The position numbers were made by a program, and so were the translations under genes. Below, piece by piece: positions 50,659 to 57,632 of a DNA stretch of 64,000 bases. The stretch comes from Clostridia bacterium (GTDB taxonomy: Bacteria; Bacillota; Clostridia; Christensenellales; UBA1242), in assembly GCA_017478185.1 (NCBI GenBank), contig JAFVEA010000009.1, positions 434,527 to 498,526 of the forward strand, in the 5' to 3' direction. Under the pieces are notes generated by a model. That model was not told where the DNA came from, made no database searches, and saw only the letters and a program-made list of their open reading frames with translations. The first letter of the stretch is position 1, and the number at the start of each line of letters is the position of its first letter.

Positions 50659-51288
50659 ATGGCTAAATATTGTGGAGCAGATTGTAGATTATGCCGTCGT
50701 GAAGGCTGTAAACTATTCTTGAAGGGTGACCGTTGTGTAACTGGAAAATGCGCTTTAGATAGGCGTCCAACAATTCCAGGAGAGCATGGAGATGCTAATG
50801 CACGCAGAAAGCCAGCAACAGGATATGTTTCACAGCTTCGTGAAAAGCAAAAAGTTAAAAGAGCATATGGATTGCTCGAAAAACAATTTAAAGAGTATTA
50901 TTTCGAAGGTAAGCGCCAAAAAGGTGCTACTGGTGAAGTTATGTTGTCTTTATTGGAAAGAAGATTAGACAATGTTGTTTATCGTTTAGGATTTGGAGTA
51001 TCACGAGCACAATGTCGTCAAATCGTTAACCACGGACACATCACCGTAAACGGTAAAAAAGTTGATATTCCATCATACCAAGTTAAAGTAGGAGATGTGA
51101 TTGCAATTCGTGAAAGCGATCAAAACATTGAACTCTTCAAAGATTTGAAGAAAAACAAAACAGTTACCCCTAAATGGTTAAAACTTGCTTCTTCAAATAT
51201 GAGTGGTGAAGTGATCGCAATACCTGACCGTAGTGATATTGACTTAAATATTGCTGAACACTTGATCATTGAGTTATATTCAAGATAA
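50659..51288 (+). CDS. rpsD: 30S ribosomal protein S4, zinc-binding form
   Basis: 209 residues. The N-terminus reads MAKYCGADCRLCRREGC with C9, C12, C26 and C31 at the positions of the zinc site known in Thermus S4; B. subtilis and E. coli S4 lack it. The S4 domain LERRLDNVVYRLGFGVSRAQ follows, then HITVNGKKVDIPSYQVKVGD. S4 starts 30S assembly and often represses its own operon. AAAGGAGAAAAATTT site. Confidence 0.97.
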   Translation: MAKYCGADCRLCRREGCKLFLKGDRCVTGKCALDRRPTIPGEHGDANARRKPATGYVSQLREKQKVKRAYGLLEKQFKEYYFEGKRQKGATGEVMLSLLERRLDNVVYRLGFGVSRAQCRQIVNHGHITVNGKKVDIPSYQVKVGDVIAIRESDQNIELFKDLKKNKTVTPKWLKLASSNMSGEVIAIPDRSDIDLNIAEHLIIELYSR

Positions 51289-51309
51289 TAGGTTGGGAGG
51301 ATTTTTATA

Positions 51310-52263
51310 ATGATGCAAATTAATAAACCAAACTTAACAGTTTCTGAAAACGAAAACGGTTCAGTTGCAACTTTTGTTATTGAACCAATGGAAAAAGGAT
51401 TTGGAACAACAGTTGGAAACGCTATGCGTAGAGTTTTATTGGGAGGACTTCCAGGGGCTGCACCTGTTGCTGTTAGAATTGCTGGAGTTCAACATGAATT
51501 TTCAACAATTTCTGGAGTTACAGAAGATGTTGCAGATATCATTCTAAACTTGAAGAGTTTGATTGTTAAAACAACAAACACAGAACCAGATTTTAAAACA
51601 ACAGTTTATTTGCGTTCAAAAGAACCAGGAAAATTGTATGCAAAGGATATTATTGTTAATGATTCTGTTGAAATATTAAACAAAGATTTGCTTATCTGCA
51701 CACTTTCAAAAGGTGCTGTTATAGATATGGAAATTGTTATTGGTCGTGGAAGAGGATACATAACTGCAAAAGAAAACAAGAACGCTGTTGACAGCATTGG
51801 TTTTATTGCTATGGATTCAATTTTCACACCAGTTAAAAAAGTAAGATATTTTGTAGAAAACGCCCGTGTTGGACAAGATATGAATTATGATAAATTAACT
51901 TTGGAAGTTACAACAAATGGAGCTATTTCAGCAAAAGAAGTTTCAAGTTTGGCTGCAAAAGTTATTAATGACCATATGGCTATGTTTATAGAATTGGTTG
52001 AAAATATGGCTAACAACGATATATTAGTTACTTGTCAAGAAGACAAACAACAAAAAGTTTTAGAAATGTCTATAAACGATTTGGAATTGTCTGTTAGAAG
52101 CACAAATTGCTTAAAGCGTTCAAACATTTTAACGGTTGAGGATTTGGTTAGCAAAACTGATAAAGAACTAGGAAAAGTTCGTAATTTAGGACAAAAATCA
52201 CTAGAAGAAGTTAAAAACAAACTTGTTGAGCTTGGATTATCTTTAAAAAGTGAAGACGAATAA
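51310..52263 (+). CDS. rpoA: DNA-directed RNA polymerase subunit alpha
   Basis: 317 residues. N-terminal dimerisation domain with EPMEKGFGTTVGNAMRRVLL and PGAAPVAVRIAGVQHEFSTI; C-terminal DNA-binding domain from about 245: LELSVRSTNCLKRSNILTVE, then KVRNLGQKSLEEVKNKL. Normal length. GGGAGGATTTTTATA precedes the tandem ATG-ATG. Confidence 0.98.
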   Translation: MMQINKPNLTVSENENGSVATFVIEPMEKGFGTTVGNAMRRVLLGGLPGAAPVAVRIAGVQHEFSTISGVTEDVADIILNLKSLIVKTTNTEPDFKTTVYLRSKEPGKLYAKDIIVNDSVEILNKDLLICTLSKGAVIDMEIVIGRGRGYITAKENKNAVDSIGFIAMDSIFTPVKKVRYFVENARVGQDMNYDKLTLEVTTNGAISAKEVSSLAAKVINDHMAMFIELVENMANNDILVTCQEDKQQKVLEMSINDLELSVRSTNCLKRSNILTVEDLVSKTDKELGKVRNLGQKSLEEVKNKLVELGLSLKSEDE

Positions 52264-52276
52264 GAGGAGATAAAAA

Positions 52277-52789
52277 ATGGCAGGATATAATAAATTAAAT
52301 AGAAGAGCATCCATAAGAGACTCTATTATTTGTCGTCAAGTAACAGATTTATTGTGGTATGGAAAAGTGGAAACAACTTATGCTCGTGCAAAAGCAGTTC
52401 AAAGAGTTGCTGAAAAGATAATAACACTTGCAGTTAACACATATCAAGACACAATAAAAGTTACAAAAACTGTTGTAGATGACAAAGGAGTTAAAAGCAA
52501 AAAGGAAGTTTTAAATGACGGCCCTAAAAAGCTTAATGCTCGTCGTAAAATAATGGCTCAAGTTTATGACATTCAAGAACAAAGAATGCCAAAAGAAGCC
52601 AAAACAGCTTTTGAAGCTAGAACTGAAGGTATTTATCATCCACTCATTGAAAAGATTTTCAATGTTTATGGACCTCGTTATGCTGCTAGAAAGGAAGAAT
52701 TGGGTCAAGGTGGTGGATATACAAGAGTTGTTAAAGTTGGACCACGCCGTGGTGATGCTAGTGAAGCTGCAATTATTCAATTAGTTTAA
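52277..52789 (+). CDS. rplQ: 50S ribosomal protein L17 with insertion
   Basis: 170 residues against about 115-120 usually. The start MAGYNKLNRRASIRDSI and YGKVETTYARAKAVQRVAEKIITLA are typical. Then about 35 extra residues (TYQDTIKVTKTVVDDKGVKS...) precede the rest of the core, and YGPRYAARKEELGQGGGYTR and VKVGPRRGDASEAAIIQLV close it. AGAGGAGATAAAAA site. Last gene of the ribosomal cluster; a strong terminator follows. Confidence 0.96.
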   Translation: MAGYNKLNRRASIRDSIICRQVTDLLWYGKVETTYARAKAVQRVAEKIITLAVNTYQDTIKVTKTVVDDKGVKSKKEVLNDGPKKLNARRKIMAQVYDIQEQRMPKEAKTAFEARTEGIYHPLIEKIFNVYGPRYAARKEELGQGGGYTRVVKVGPRRGDASEAAIIQLV

Positions 52790-52807
52790 TTACATGTTTA
52801 ATTTTTT

Positions 52808-52848
52808 AAAAAAAGAACTATAAAACGGCTGCTATAGTTCTTTTTTTT
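52808..52848 (+). terminator. Terminator of the ribosomal protein cluster
   Basis: AAAAAAAGAACTATA pairs with TATAGTTCTTTTTTT, loop AAACGGCTGC, long T-tract. Confidence 0.92.
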
Positions 52849-52868
52849 ATTTTTATTTTAAATAACAG

Positions 52869-52897
52869 TTGAAATCCTATTATTTGTGTGTTATAAT
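52869..52897 (+). promoter_or_regulatory. Promoter of the HAD/kinase unit
   Basis: TTGAAA (52869-52874), 17 bp, TATAAT (52892-52897). Only a dozen bases remain between the likely transcript start and the ribosome site. Confidence 0.75.
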
Positions 52898-52915
52898 GCC
52901 TTTAAAGGAGTTTTT

Positions 52916-53527
52916 ATGAAAAAGGTTAAAGTTATAGTTTTTGATTTTGACAACACACTTTATTCTGGTGTTGATTGGTCACAAGAGTGGGCAAGATTTT
53001 GTGAAAAAGGACTGCGATATGTTTTTAGAGATTGGACAGACAAAGATTTTGATAATATGATAAAAAAAGAGATGGACAATTTTTTTACTAGCGATAAAAT
53101 GATTGAAGTTATAGAAAAATATGATAAAAAAGTGTCGGATTGGCTTGATTTTAGAATAAGAAACACATGCATAATCGATTATTCAAATGCAACTTGTATT
53201 TCAAATGATGAGCTTAAAAAGTTTGCTGAAAATCATAATTTATATATAGTTTCAAACTCAACGGCAAAAGACATAAATTATGTGTCAACATATTTTAATA
53301 TGGACTTAAGCGTTTTTAAAGAGATTGTCATAAACGATTATAAACATGGTCCAGATAAAAAATATTATTATGAAGAAATCATCAAAAAAGAGCATATTGA
53401 GCCACAGCAACTTTTGGTTATTGGTGACAGTGAAGAAACAGACATAAATCCAGCTTTAGAAGTTGGTGCTACAGCAAAACTTGTTAAGGATTGTAGCTTT
53501 AAATATGATGATTTCAAAGATTTATAA
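52916..53527 (+). CDS. HAD family hydrolase
   Basis: 203 residues. VKVIVFDFDNTLYSGVDWSQ has the nucleophile D10 and acid D12; NLYIVSNSTAKD is motif II (serine), the K in GPDKKYYYEEII is motif III, and LLVIGDSEETDINPALEVGA is motif IV. The helical cap between motifs I and II contains many aromatic and acidic residues. Probably a small phosphatase, possibly a nucleotidase, but the substrate cannot be read. The start is the ATG after AAAGGAGTTTTT close behind the promoter. The kinase-like gene follows 18 bp later in the same unit. Confidence 0.85.
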   Translation: MKKVKVIVFDFDNTLYSGVDWSQEWARFCEKGLRYVFRDWTDKDFDNMIKKEMDNFFTSDKMIEVIEKYDKKVSDWLDFRIRNTCIIDYSNATCISNDELKKFAENHNLYIVSNSTAKDINYVSTYFNMDLSVFKEIVINDYKHGPDKKYYYEEIIKKEHIEPQQLLVIGDSEETDINPALEVGATAKLVKDCSFKYDDFKDL

Positions 53528-53545
53528 GGCTTTAGGAGAATAAAA

Positions 53546-54187
53546 ATGATAATAACAGTAACAGGAAAGCCATATAGTGGGAAAAGCGTTACTATTGACT
53601 ATATGGAAAAGGAATACGGATTTGATGTTGTTCATGTTGGAGAACTTTACAGAAAGTATGGTATGCAAAAAAATATGGATGTTCTTGAGCTAAACAAGTC
53701 TGGGGATTATAACGCAGATTATTATGTTGATAATGCCCAAATTGAAATTGCAAAGAAAAGACAATATGATGAAATTATTTTTGATGGCAGAATGAGTTGG
53801 CATTTGCTTCCAGAATCATTTAAAATCTTTTTGGATGTTTGTGAGGATGTTCAAGCAAAAAGGCTATTAGGCTCTAAAAGAGCTTCTGAAAACACAAATG
53901 TTAGTTTTGAGGAAGCAAAAATTTTGGCAAATGAAAGATGGAATGTTGAAAATGAGCGCTATCAAAAGTTGTATAATTGCGATAACCTAAATTTATCTAA
54001 CTATGATTATGTTTTAGACACCTCAAAAACCCTTATTGAAGATAACGCTAAAAATATTTTTGAACACTATCGTGAGCATAAACAAGATGTTTTGAACAAA
54101 CAATTGGATGAAGCAGACAAAATTTATGAAAAAATTTGTGAGAAAATAGATAAATATAAGCCACAAGAAGCAAAACTAAGTTTTTAA
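53546..54187 (+). CDS. P-loop nucleotide-kinase-like protein (cytidylate-kinase type)
   Basis: 213 residues. The P-loop GKPYSGKS (7-14) is followed by VTIDYMEKEYGFDVVHVGELYRK, the opening of cytidylate-kinase-2/AAA-type small kinases. YDEIIFDGRMSWHLLPESF is the Walker-B/NMP region, VQAKRLLGSKRASENTNVSF the LID with arginines, and ANERWNVENERYQKLY is typical of the Cmk-like family. It should phosphorylate a nucleoside monophosphate or related small molecule. The tail from 165 is a charged helix. AGGAGAATAAAA site, co-transcribed with the HAD gene; a terminator follows. Confidence 0.8.
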   Translation: MIITVTGKPYSGKSVTIDYMEKEYGFDVVHVGELYRKYGMQKNMDVLELNKSGDYNADYYVDNAQIEIAKKRQYDEIIFDGRMSWHLLPESFKIFLDVCEDVQAKRLLGSKRASENTNVSFEEAKILANERWNVENERYQKLYNCDNLNLSNYDYVLDTSKTLIEDNAKNIFEHYREHKQDVLNKQLDEADKIYEKICEKIDKYKPQEAKLSF

Positions 54188-54201
54188 TCTATAAAAATTT
54201 T

Positions 54202-54229
54202 AAAGAGGAAAATATTCCTCTTTTATTTT
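54202..54229 (+). terminator. Terminator of the HAD/kinase unit
   Basis: AAAGAGGAA pairs with TTCCTCTTT around AATA, then T-rich tract. Confidence 0.8.
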
Positions 54230-54251
54230 TTAATTAATTTTTAAAAATATA

Positions 54252-54280
54252 TTGTGTTTTTGCTTTTATTGTGTTATAAT
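54252..54280 (+). promoter_or_regulatory. Promoter of the ThyX-like gene
   Basis: TTGTGT (54252-54257), 17 bp, TATAAT (54275-54280), 26 bp before the ATG. Confidence 0.6.
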
Positions 54281-54306
54281 CGCAAAGGATTAAAAGGGGT
54301 TACAAT

Positions 54307-55095
54307 ATGATAAAAATTGAGCAAATTGAGTTTGGTGGAAAAAAGTTAAATTTTGTTAACTACGAGTCTATGGCTTGGGCAATACACGGGATGAGGAATC
54401 CAAAAAACAGTTGGGCAAAAAGTGATAGTTATTTTGATGAAGAAGGCAAACTTATTTTGGGAGAAAATGACAAAAAACTTGCAACAACACTAGCAAAGAA
54501 TGGTTCAGTTCACGGCAAGTTTCAAAGAAATATTATTGTTAATGCCGAAATCACGGCACCACTTTATTGGTGGAAGGAATATGACACCTATAAGGTTGGA
54601 ACAGTTGCAAACAGCCGTTCAACAATGTTTAAGTTAACGTCAAGGCCACTCACAATTGATGATTTTAGTTATGATAGAACAGATAGGAGAGGAATGGACG
54701 GTCTTGATAGAGATATAATTTATTTAAACTCAAGAATTGAGCAATATAAAGCAACAAAAGATAACCAAACAAAACAAGAAGTTTGGGATTCAATTATTCA
54801 AAGATTGCCATCAAGCTATAACCAAACAAGAACATGTATGCTGAATTATCAAGTGCTTTCAAATATTTATGAATATAGAAAGAATCACAAACTACAAGAA
54901 TGGCACGATATGTGTGATTGGATTGAAACTCTTCCTTATGCTGATGGGCTAATTTATCAAAATAAAAGAGAGCAGATAAAGGATGTTGTTGAAAAAAGAG
55001 AGAAAACAGAAAAAGATTTTGAAAAACCTATAACAATTTCACAAAATGGCATAAAACTAAAGCCAACAATAGTTTTAGAGTTTGGAAATAAATAG
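54307..55095 (+). CDS. Hypothetical protein, possibly a remote ThyX (flavin-dependent thymidylate synthase) relative
   Basis: 262 residues, soluble. The stretch FQRNIIVNAEITAPLYWWKE followed by YDTYKVGTVANSRSTMFKL (about 75-115) lines up with the ThyX core, where a beta strand, A-P, W and the R-H-R-x7-S motif occur. Here the RHR position reads T-Y-K, but the N-S-R-S-T-M end resembles the Y-N-E-x-S-x-R-Y part. A MAWAIHGMRNPKNSW segment near 22-36 and a helical region near 150-215 (SSYNQTRTCMLNYQVLSNIYE, EWHDMC) follow. If related, it lacks the usual flavin/dUMP arginine motif, so it is either inactive or has a different substrate. Relation is tentative. Own promoter; GGGG ribosome site. Confidence 0.4.
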   Translation: MIKIEQIEFGGKKLNFVNYESMAWAIHGMRNPKNSWAKSDSYFDEEGKLILGENDKKLATTLAKNGSVHGKFQRNIIVNAEITAPLYWWKEYDTYKVGTVANSRSTMFKLTSRPLTIDDFSYDRTDRRGMDGLDRDIIYLNSRIEQYKATKDNQTKQEVWDSIIQRLPSSYNQTRTCMLNYQVLSNIYEYRKNHKLQEWHDMCDWIETLPYADGLIYQNKREQIKDVVEKREKTEKDFEKPITISQNGIKLKPTIVLEFGNK

Positions 55096-55119
55096 TTTAG
55101 CTTTAAAATTGTTAAAAAC

Positions 55120-55153
55120 AAAAAAGTTTAAAATTTTAATTTTAAACTTTTTT
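55120..55153 (+). terminator. Terminator after the ThyX-like gene
   Basis: AAAAAAGTTTAAAAT pairs with ATTTTAAACTTTTTT; T-tract after. Confidence 0.8.
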
Positions 55154-55172
55154 AAATTTTTGTTAAAATATA

Positions 55173-55201
55173 TTGACTTTTTTATATTTTTAAGGTAAAA
55201 T
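55173..55201 (+). promoter_or_regulatory. Promoter of the tRNA pair
   Basis: TTGACT (55173-55178), 17 bp, TAAAAT (55196-55201), 16 bp before the first tRNA. Confidence 0.7.
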
Positions 55202-55217
55202 GATTATATCATTTCGT

Positions 55218-55294
55218 GGCGGCGTAGCTTAGTTGGTTATAGCGATCGGTTCATACCCGATAGGTCGAAAGTTCGAATCTCTCCGCCGCTACCA
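55218..55294 (+). tRNA. tRNA-Met (CAU), elongator type
   Basis: Cloverleaf by eye: acceptor GGCGGCG/CGCCGCT, D-arm GCTTAGTTGGTTATAGC, anticodon stem ATCGG/CCGAT with loop TTCATAC (anticodon CAT), T-loop TTCGAAT, encoded CCA. The G1 and anticodon stem fit elongator Met rather than initiator, which has three G-C pairs. The T-stem has one A-C mismatch. Confidence 0.93.
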
Positions 55295-55319
55295 TAAATG
55301 CTGGCATTATTGCCAATGT

Positions 55320-55394
55320 GGCCCCGTGGTCAAGCGGTTAAGACATCACCCTTTCACGGTGGTAACACGGGTTCGATTCCCGTCGGGGTCACCA
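55320..55394 (+). tRNA. tRNA-Glu (UUC)
   Basis: Acceptor GGCCCCG/CGGGGTC, D-arm region GGTCAAGCGGTTAAGAC, anticodon loop CTTTCAC (TTC), T-loop TTCGATT, encoded CCA. Located 25 bp after tRNA-Met, presumably on the same transcript. Confidence 0.96.
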
Positions 55395-55396
55395 AC

Positions 55397-55428
55397 AAAA
55401 AAGACTGAACATTTTGTTCAGTCTTTTT
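55397..55428. terminator. Terminator of the tRNA unit
   Basis: AAAAAGACTGAAC pairs perfectly with GTTCAGTCTTTTT around ATTTT. It may also end the convergent barstar gene. Confidence 0.9.
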
Positions 55429-55439
55429 CAATTTTTTAT

Positions 55440-55724
55440 TTAATCTTCTAAAAATATTAATTTAAATTTTTCAGGATATTTTTTTGCTGCATCTTGAAAA
55501 CATAAATTTATTTTATCAATAATCATTTTGTTATATTCATTTTCATTTTTATTGAATCCGATTAAAGTTATTTCACAGGGGGTTTCAACAAATCCAGTAA
55601 GCATATCCCATAGGGCATCAGCATTTTTTCCAAAAAATTTAGGTAAATTCATCTTTTTTTGAATGACATCATAATATTCTTCGCCCCATTTAAATTCGTT
55701 TCTATTAAATTCATATTTTTTCAT
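55440..55724 (-). CDS. Barstar family ribonuclease inhibitor
   Basis: 94 residues. MNLPKFFGKNADALWDMLTG near 28-47 is the barstar signature (L-P-x-x-F-G-x-N-x-D-A-L-W-D-x-L-T), with the helix that plugs the active site of barnase-type RNases. It is followed by PCEITLIGFNK and a C-terminal helix and strand (EKFKLIFLED). No barnase-like toxin gene is adjacent, so it is an orphan in this window. Start ATG with TTCCTTTA... upstream gives only AAAGGAAAAAAAT as ribosome site. Cytoplasmic inhibitor, possibly immunity protein. Confidence 0.88.
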   Translation of the reverse strand: MKKYEFNRNEFKWGEEYYDVIQKKMNLPKFFGKNADALWDMLTGFVETPCEITLIGFNKNENEYNKMIIDKINLCFQDAAKKYPEKFKLIFLED

Positions 55725-55955
55725 ATTTTTTTCCTTTATTCGACTGAAATAAATCTATCATAATGACTATCTGTTTTAAAAATTAAGCTATCATTTTAAT
55801 TATATCACAGGTTGTCAAGAGTTTTTGTTTTTTTATGCCATTTTTATATTATTTTATTTAAAAAGCCACGCAAACTCAACTGATATATAAAAGGCATTTG
55901 TGTATTTTTTGAGTTTTGTCTTTTTTATAATGCAAAAAGTTTTTAATGCTTTTTA

Positions 55956-55984
55956 TTGACTTTTTTTGTTTATAAATATATAAT
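55956..55984 (+). promoter_or_regulatory. Promoter of lgt
   Basis: TTGACT (55956-55961), 17 bp, TATAAT (55979-55984), 27 bp before the ATG. The rest of 55725-56011 is A+T-rich with no further gene seen. Confidence 0.7.
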
Positions 55985-56011
55985 TAAAAAAGATATTTTT
56001 GGAGGAAAATT

Positions 56012-56776
56012 ATGAGCAAAGTTGCATTTACAATTTTTGGACTTTCTGTGCATTGGTATGGAATAATGATTGCCTTAGGCATCCTTTTTGCTGTTCTTCT
56101 TGCTTTCTATACCTTTAAACAAAGAAATTTAAAAAGTGACCACATATTTGAACTGCTGATTTGGATGGTTCCACTTGCTATAATTGGGGCAAGGTTATAT
56201 TATTTGATATTTAATGGTGGCCCTTGGGGAGCGGAGTCTTTTGCCATTTGGAATGGTGGGCTTGCTGTTTATGGTGCTGTTATTGGTGGAGCAATTGGAG
56301 CAATGATTTTTTGTATTGTTAGAAATCAAAACTTTTTTGAAATTGCCGATGTTGTCGCTCCTTGTTTGATTTTGGGGCAAGGAATAGGCCGAATTGGTTG
56401 TTATTTTGCTGGTTGTTGTTATGGAGTTGAAACATCAGTTCAAAGCTTTCCAATTTCACTAAAAATAGATGATGGCACTTGGCACTTGGCAACAATGCTT
56501 TATGAAAGCTTCTTTGATTTGATATTCTGTTTGATTTTGGTTTTAATGATAAGAAAAATAAGGCAAAGAGGCATAATAATTGGCTCATATTTGGTTATGT
56601 ATGGGGTGTTAAGAACGGTTTTAGAGATATTTAGAGACACCAAAGAGGCTTTGTTTATTGGTTCTAGCGGTTTAAAGGTTAGTATGCTTTTAAGTATTAT
56701 ATTGATTGTTTTGGGGATTGTTCTTATAATAATTGAAGCGGTTAGAAGCAGACAAAATAAGTTTAAAAAGAAATAA
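56012..56776 (+). CDS. lgt: Prolipoprotein diacylglyceryl transferase
   Basis: Lgt attaches diacylglycerol to the lipobox cysteine of prolipoproteins in the membrane. 254 residues, about seven transmembrane helices, with VHWYGIMIALGI at the start, PLAIIGARLYYLIFNGG, WNGGLAVYGAVIGG and GQGIGRIGCYFAGCCYGVET with the key arginine. The histidine found in E. coli is a tyrosine here, as in many clostridial Lgt. GGAGGAAAATT site. A likely client is the M1 lipoprotein at 62391. The stop overlaps the next start (TAATG). Confidence 0.93.
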   Translation: MSKVAFTIFGLSVHWYGIMIALGILFAVLLAFYTFKQRNLKSDHIFELLIWMVPLAIIGARLYYLIFNGGPWGAESFAIWNGGLAVYGAVIGGAIGAMIFCIVRNQNFFEIADVVAPCLILGQGIGRIGCYFAGCCYGVETSVQSFPISLKIDDGTWHLATMLYESFFDLIFCLILVLMIRKIRQRGIIIGSYLVMYGVLRTVLEIFRDTKEALFIGSSGLKVSMLLSIILIVLGIVLIIIEAVRSRQNKFKKK

Positions 56777-57549
56777 TGAGGTTTAAGGTTGTGGAAAACA
56801 TTTATAACAAAAGCTATAATTTGGAAGAAAATGCTTTAGAAGATTTAAAAAATGAATATGAAAAAAAGCTTAAACAGCAGAATGATTTGTTAAAAGCCAC
56901 AAAGGTTAAGTTTGACGCAGAGATTGGTGAAAAAGAGGCAAGAATTGAGCTTTTGCAAAAAAAAGTTACAGGGCTTCAAGATATTGTTGTTGACTATATG
57001 AACAGAGAGGAAAAAACAAACAACATAATTATTTCAACTCAAAACTTGCAAGAATTGGAATCAAAGCGTATGCAACTATTATACAAAAAATGGAAAGAGG
57101 TTTATAACTGCCTTGAAAATATTATTGGAAAAACTTTAAGTAAAAGTGAACTTGATGATATTGTGAAAGACTTTCAATCTTCTTTTAAAATGATTGTTGA
57201 AGGCTCTAATTCTCAATTAAAGAACAAATTGAGCTCTAAACAAGAGAAAAACTCTAAAAGAGTTACAAAAAAATATGTTGCAAAATCATCTGTTAAGAAA
57301 AGAGGCAACATAACAGTTAATGTTTTTGAAGAGAAGATGACAGTTTCTCAAAATGAATCAGAAGCAGAAAAGTTTTTAAATGGGCAAAAAGTTTTAATAC
57401 CAAAAGTTTTGGGGGTTGGGAAAGAAGTTTTAACAATTCCGCCAATGCATAAGCAAGAAGAAAAGAAAGATGGTTTTTCACTAGAAGAAGCCTTAACTCC
57501 AAAAGAAAGTTTATCAGAAATAATGTCTGTGTTTAACTTGGATGATTAA
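56776..57549 (+). CDS. Coiled-coil protein of unknown function
   Basis: 257 residues, no membrane segment. Residues about 15-85 form a long heptad-rich coiled coil (LEDLKNEYEKKLKQQNDLLK, EARIELLQKKVTGLQDIVVDY). A helical middle (KKWKEVYNCLENIIGKTLSK), a lysine- and serine-rich linker (about 150-180) and an acidic C-terminus with PKESLSEIMSVFNLDD follow. The layout recalls DivIVA/GpsB-like or segregation-associated proteins, but no diagnostic motif is present. Translationally coupled to lgt by TAATG. Confidence 0.55.
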   Translation: MRFKVVENIYNKSYNLEENALEDLKNEYEKKLKQQNDLLKATKVKFDAEIGEKEARIELLQKKVTGLQDIVVDYMNREEKTNNIIISTQNLQELESKRMQLLYKKWKEVYNCLENIIGKTLSKSELDDIVKDFQSSFKMIVEGSNSQLKNKLSSKQEKNSKRVTKKYVAKSSVKKRGNITVNVFEEKMTVSQNESEAEKFLNGQKVLIPKVLGVGKEVLTIPPMHKQEEKKDGFSLEEALTPKESLSEIMSVFNLDD

Positions 57550-57587
57550 AAAACAGGAAGAGATAGGTTATCAATTTTGAAACTTGC

Positions 57588-57623
57588 AAAAAAAGAACTC
57601 GGAGAAAAACTGAGTTCTTTTTT
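57588..57623. terminator. Terminator between coiled-coil gene and DUF262 gene
   Basis: AAAAAAAGAACTC pairs with GAGTTCTTTTTT. Convergent genes on both sides; T-tracts on both strands. Confidence 0.88.
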
Positions 57624-57632
57624 GTTAAAATA

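Noticed and set aside
55233-55451. 72-codon ORF across both tRNAs
   Set aside because: It reads through two clear cloverleafs and the terminator; the protein pattern is an artefact of tRNA sequence.
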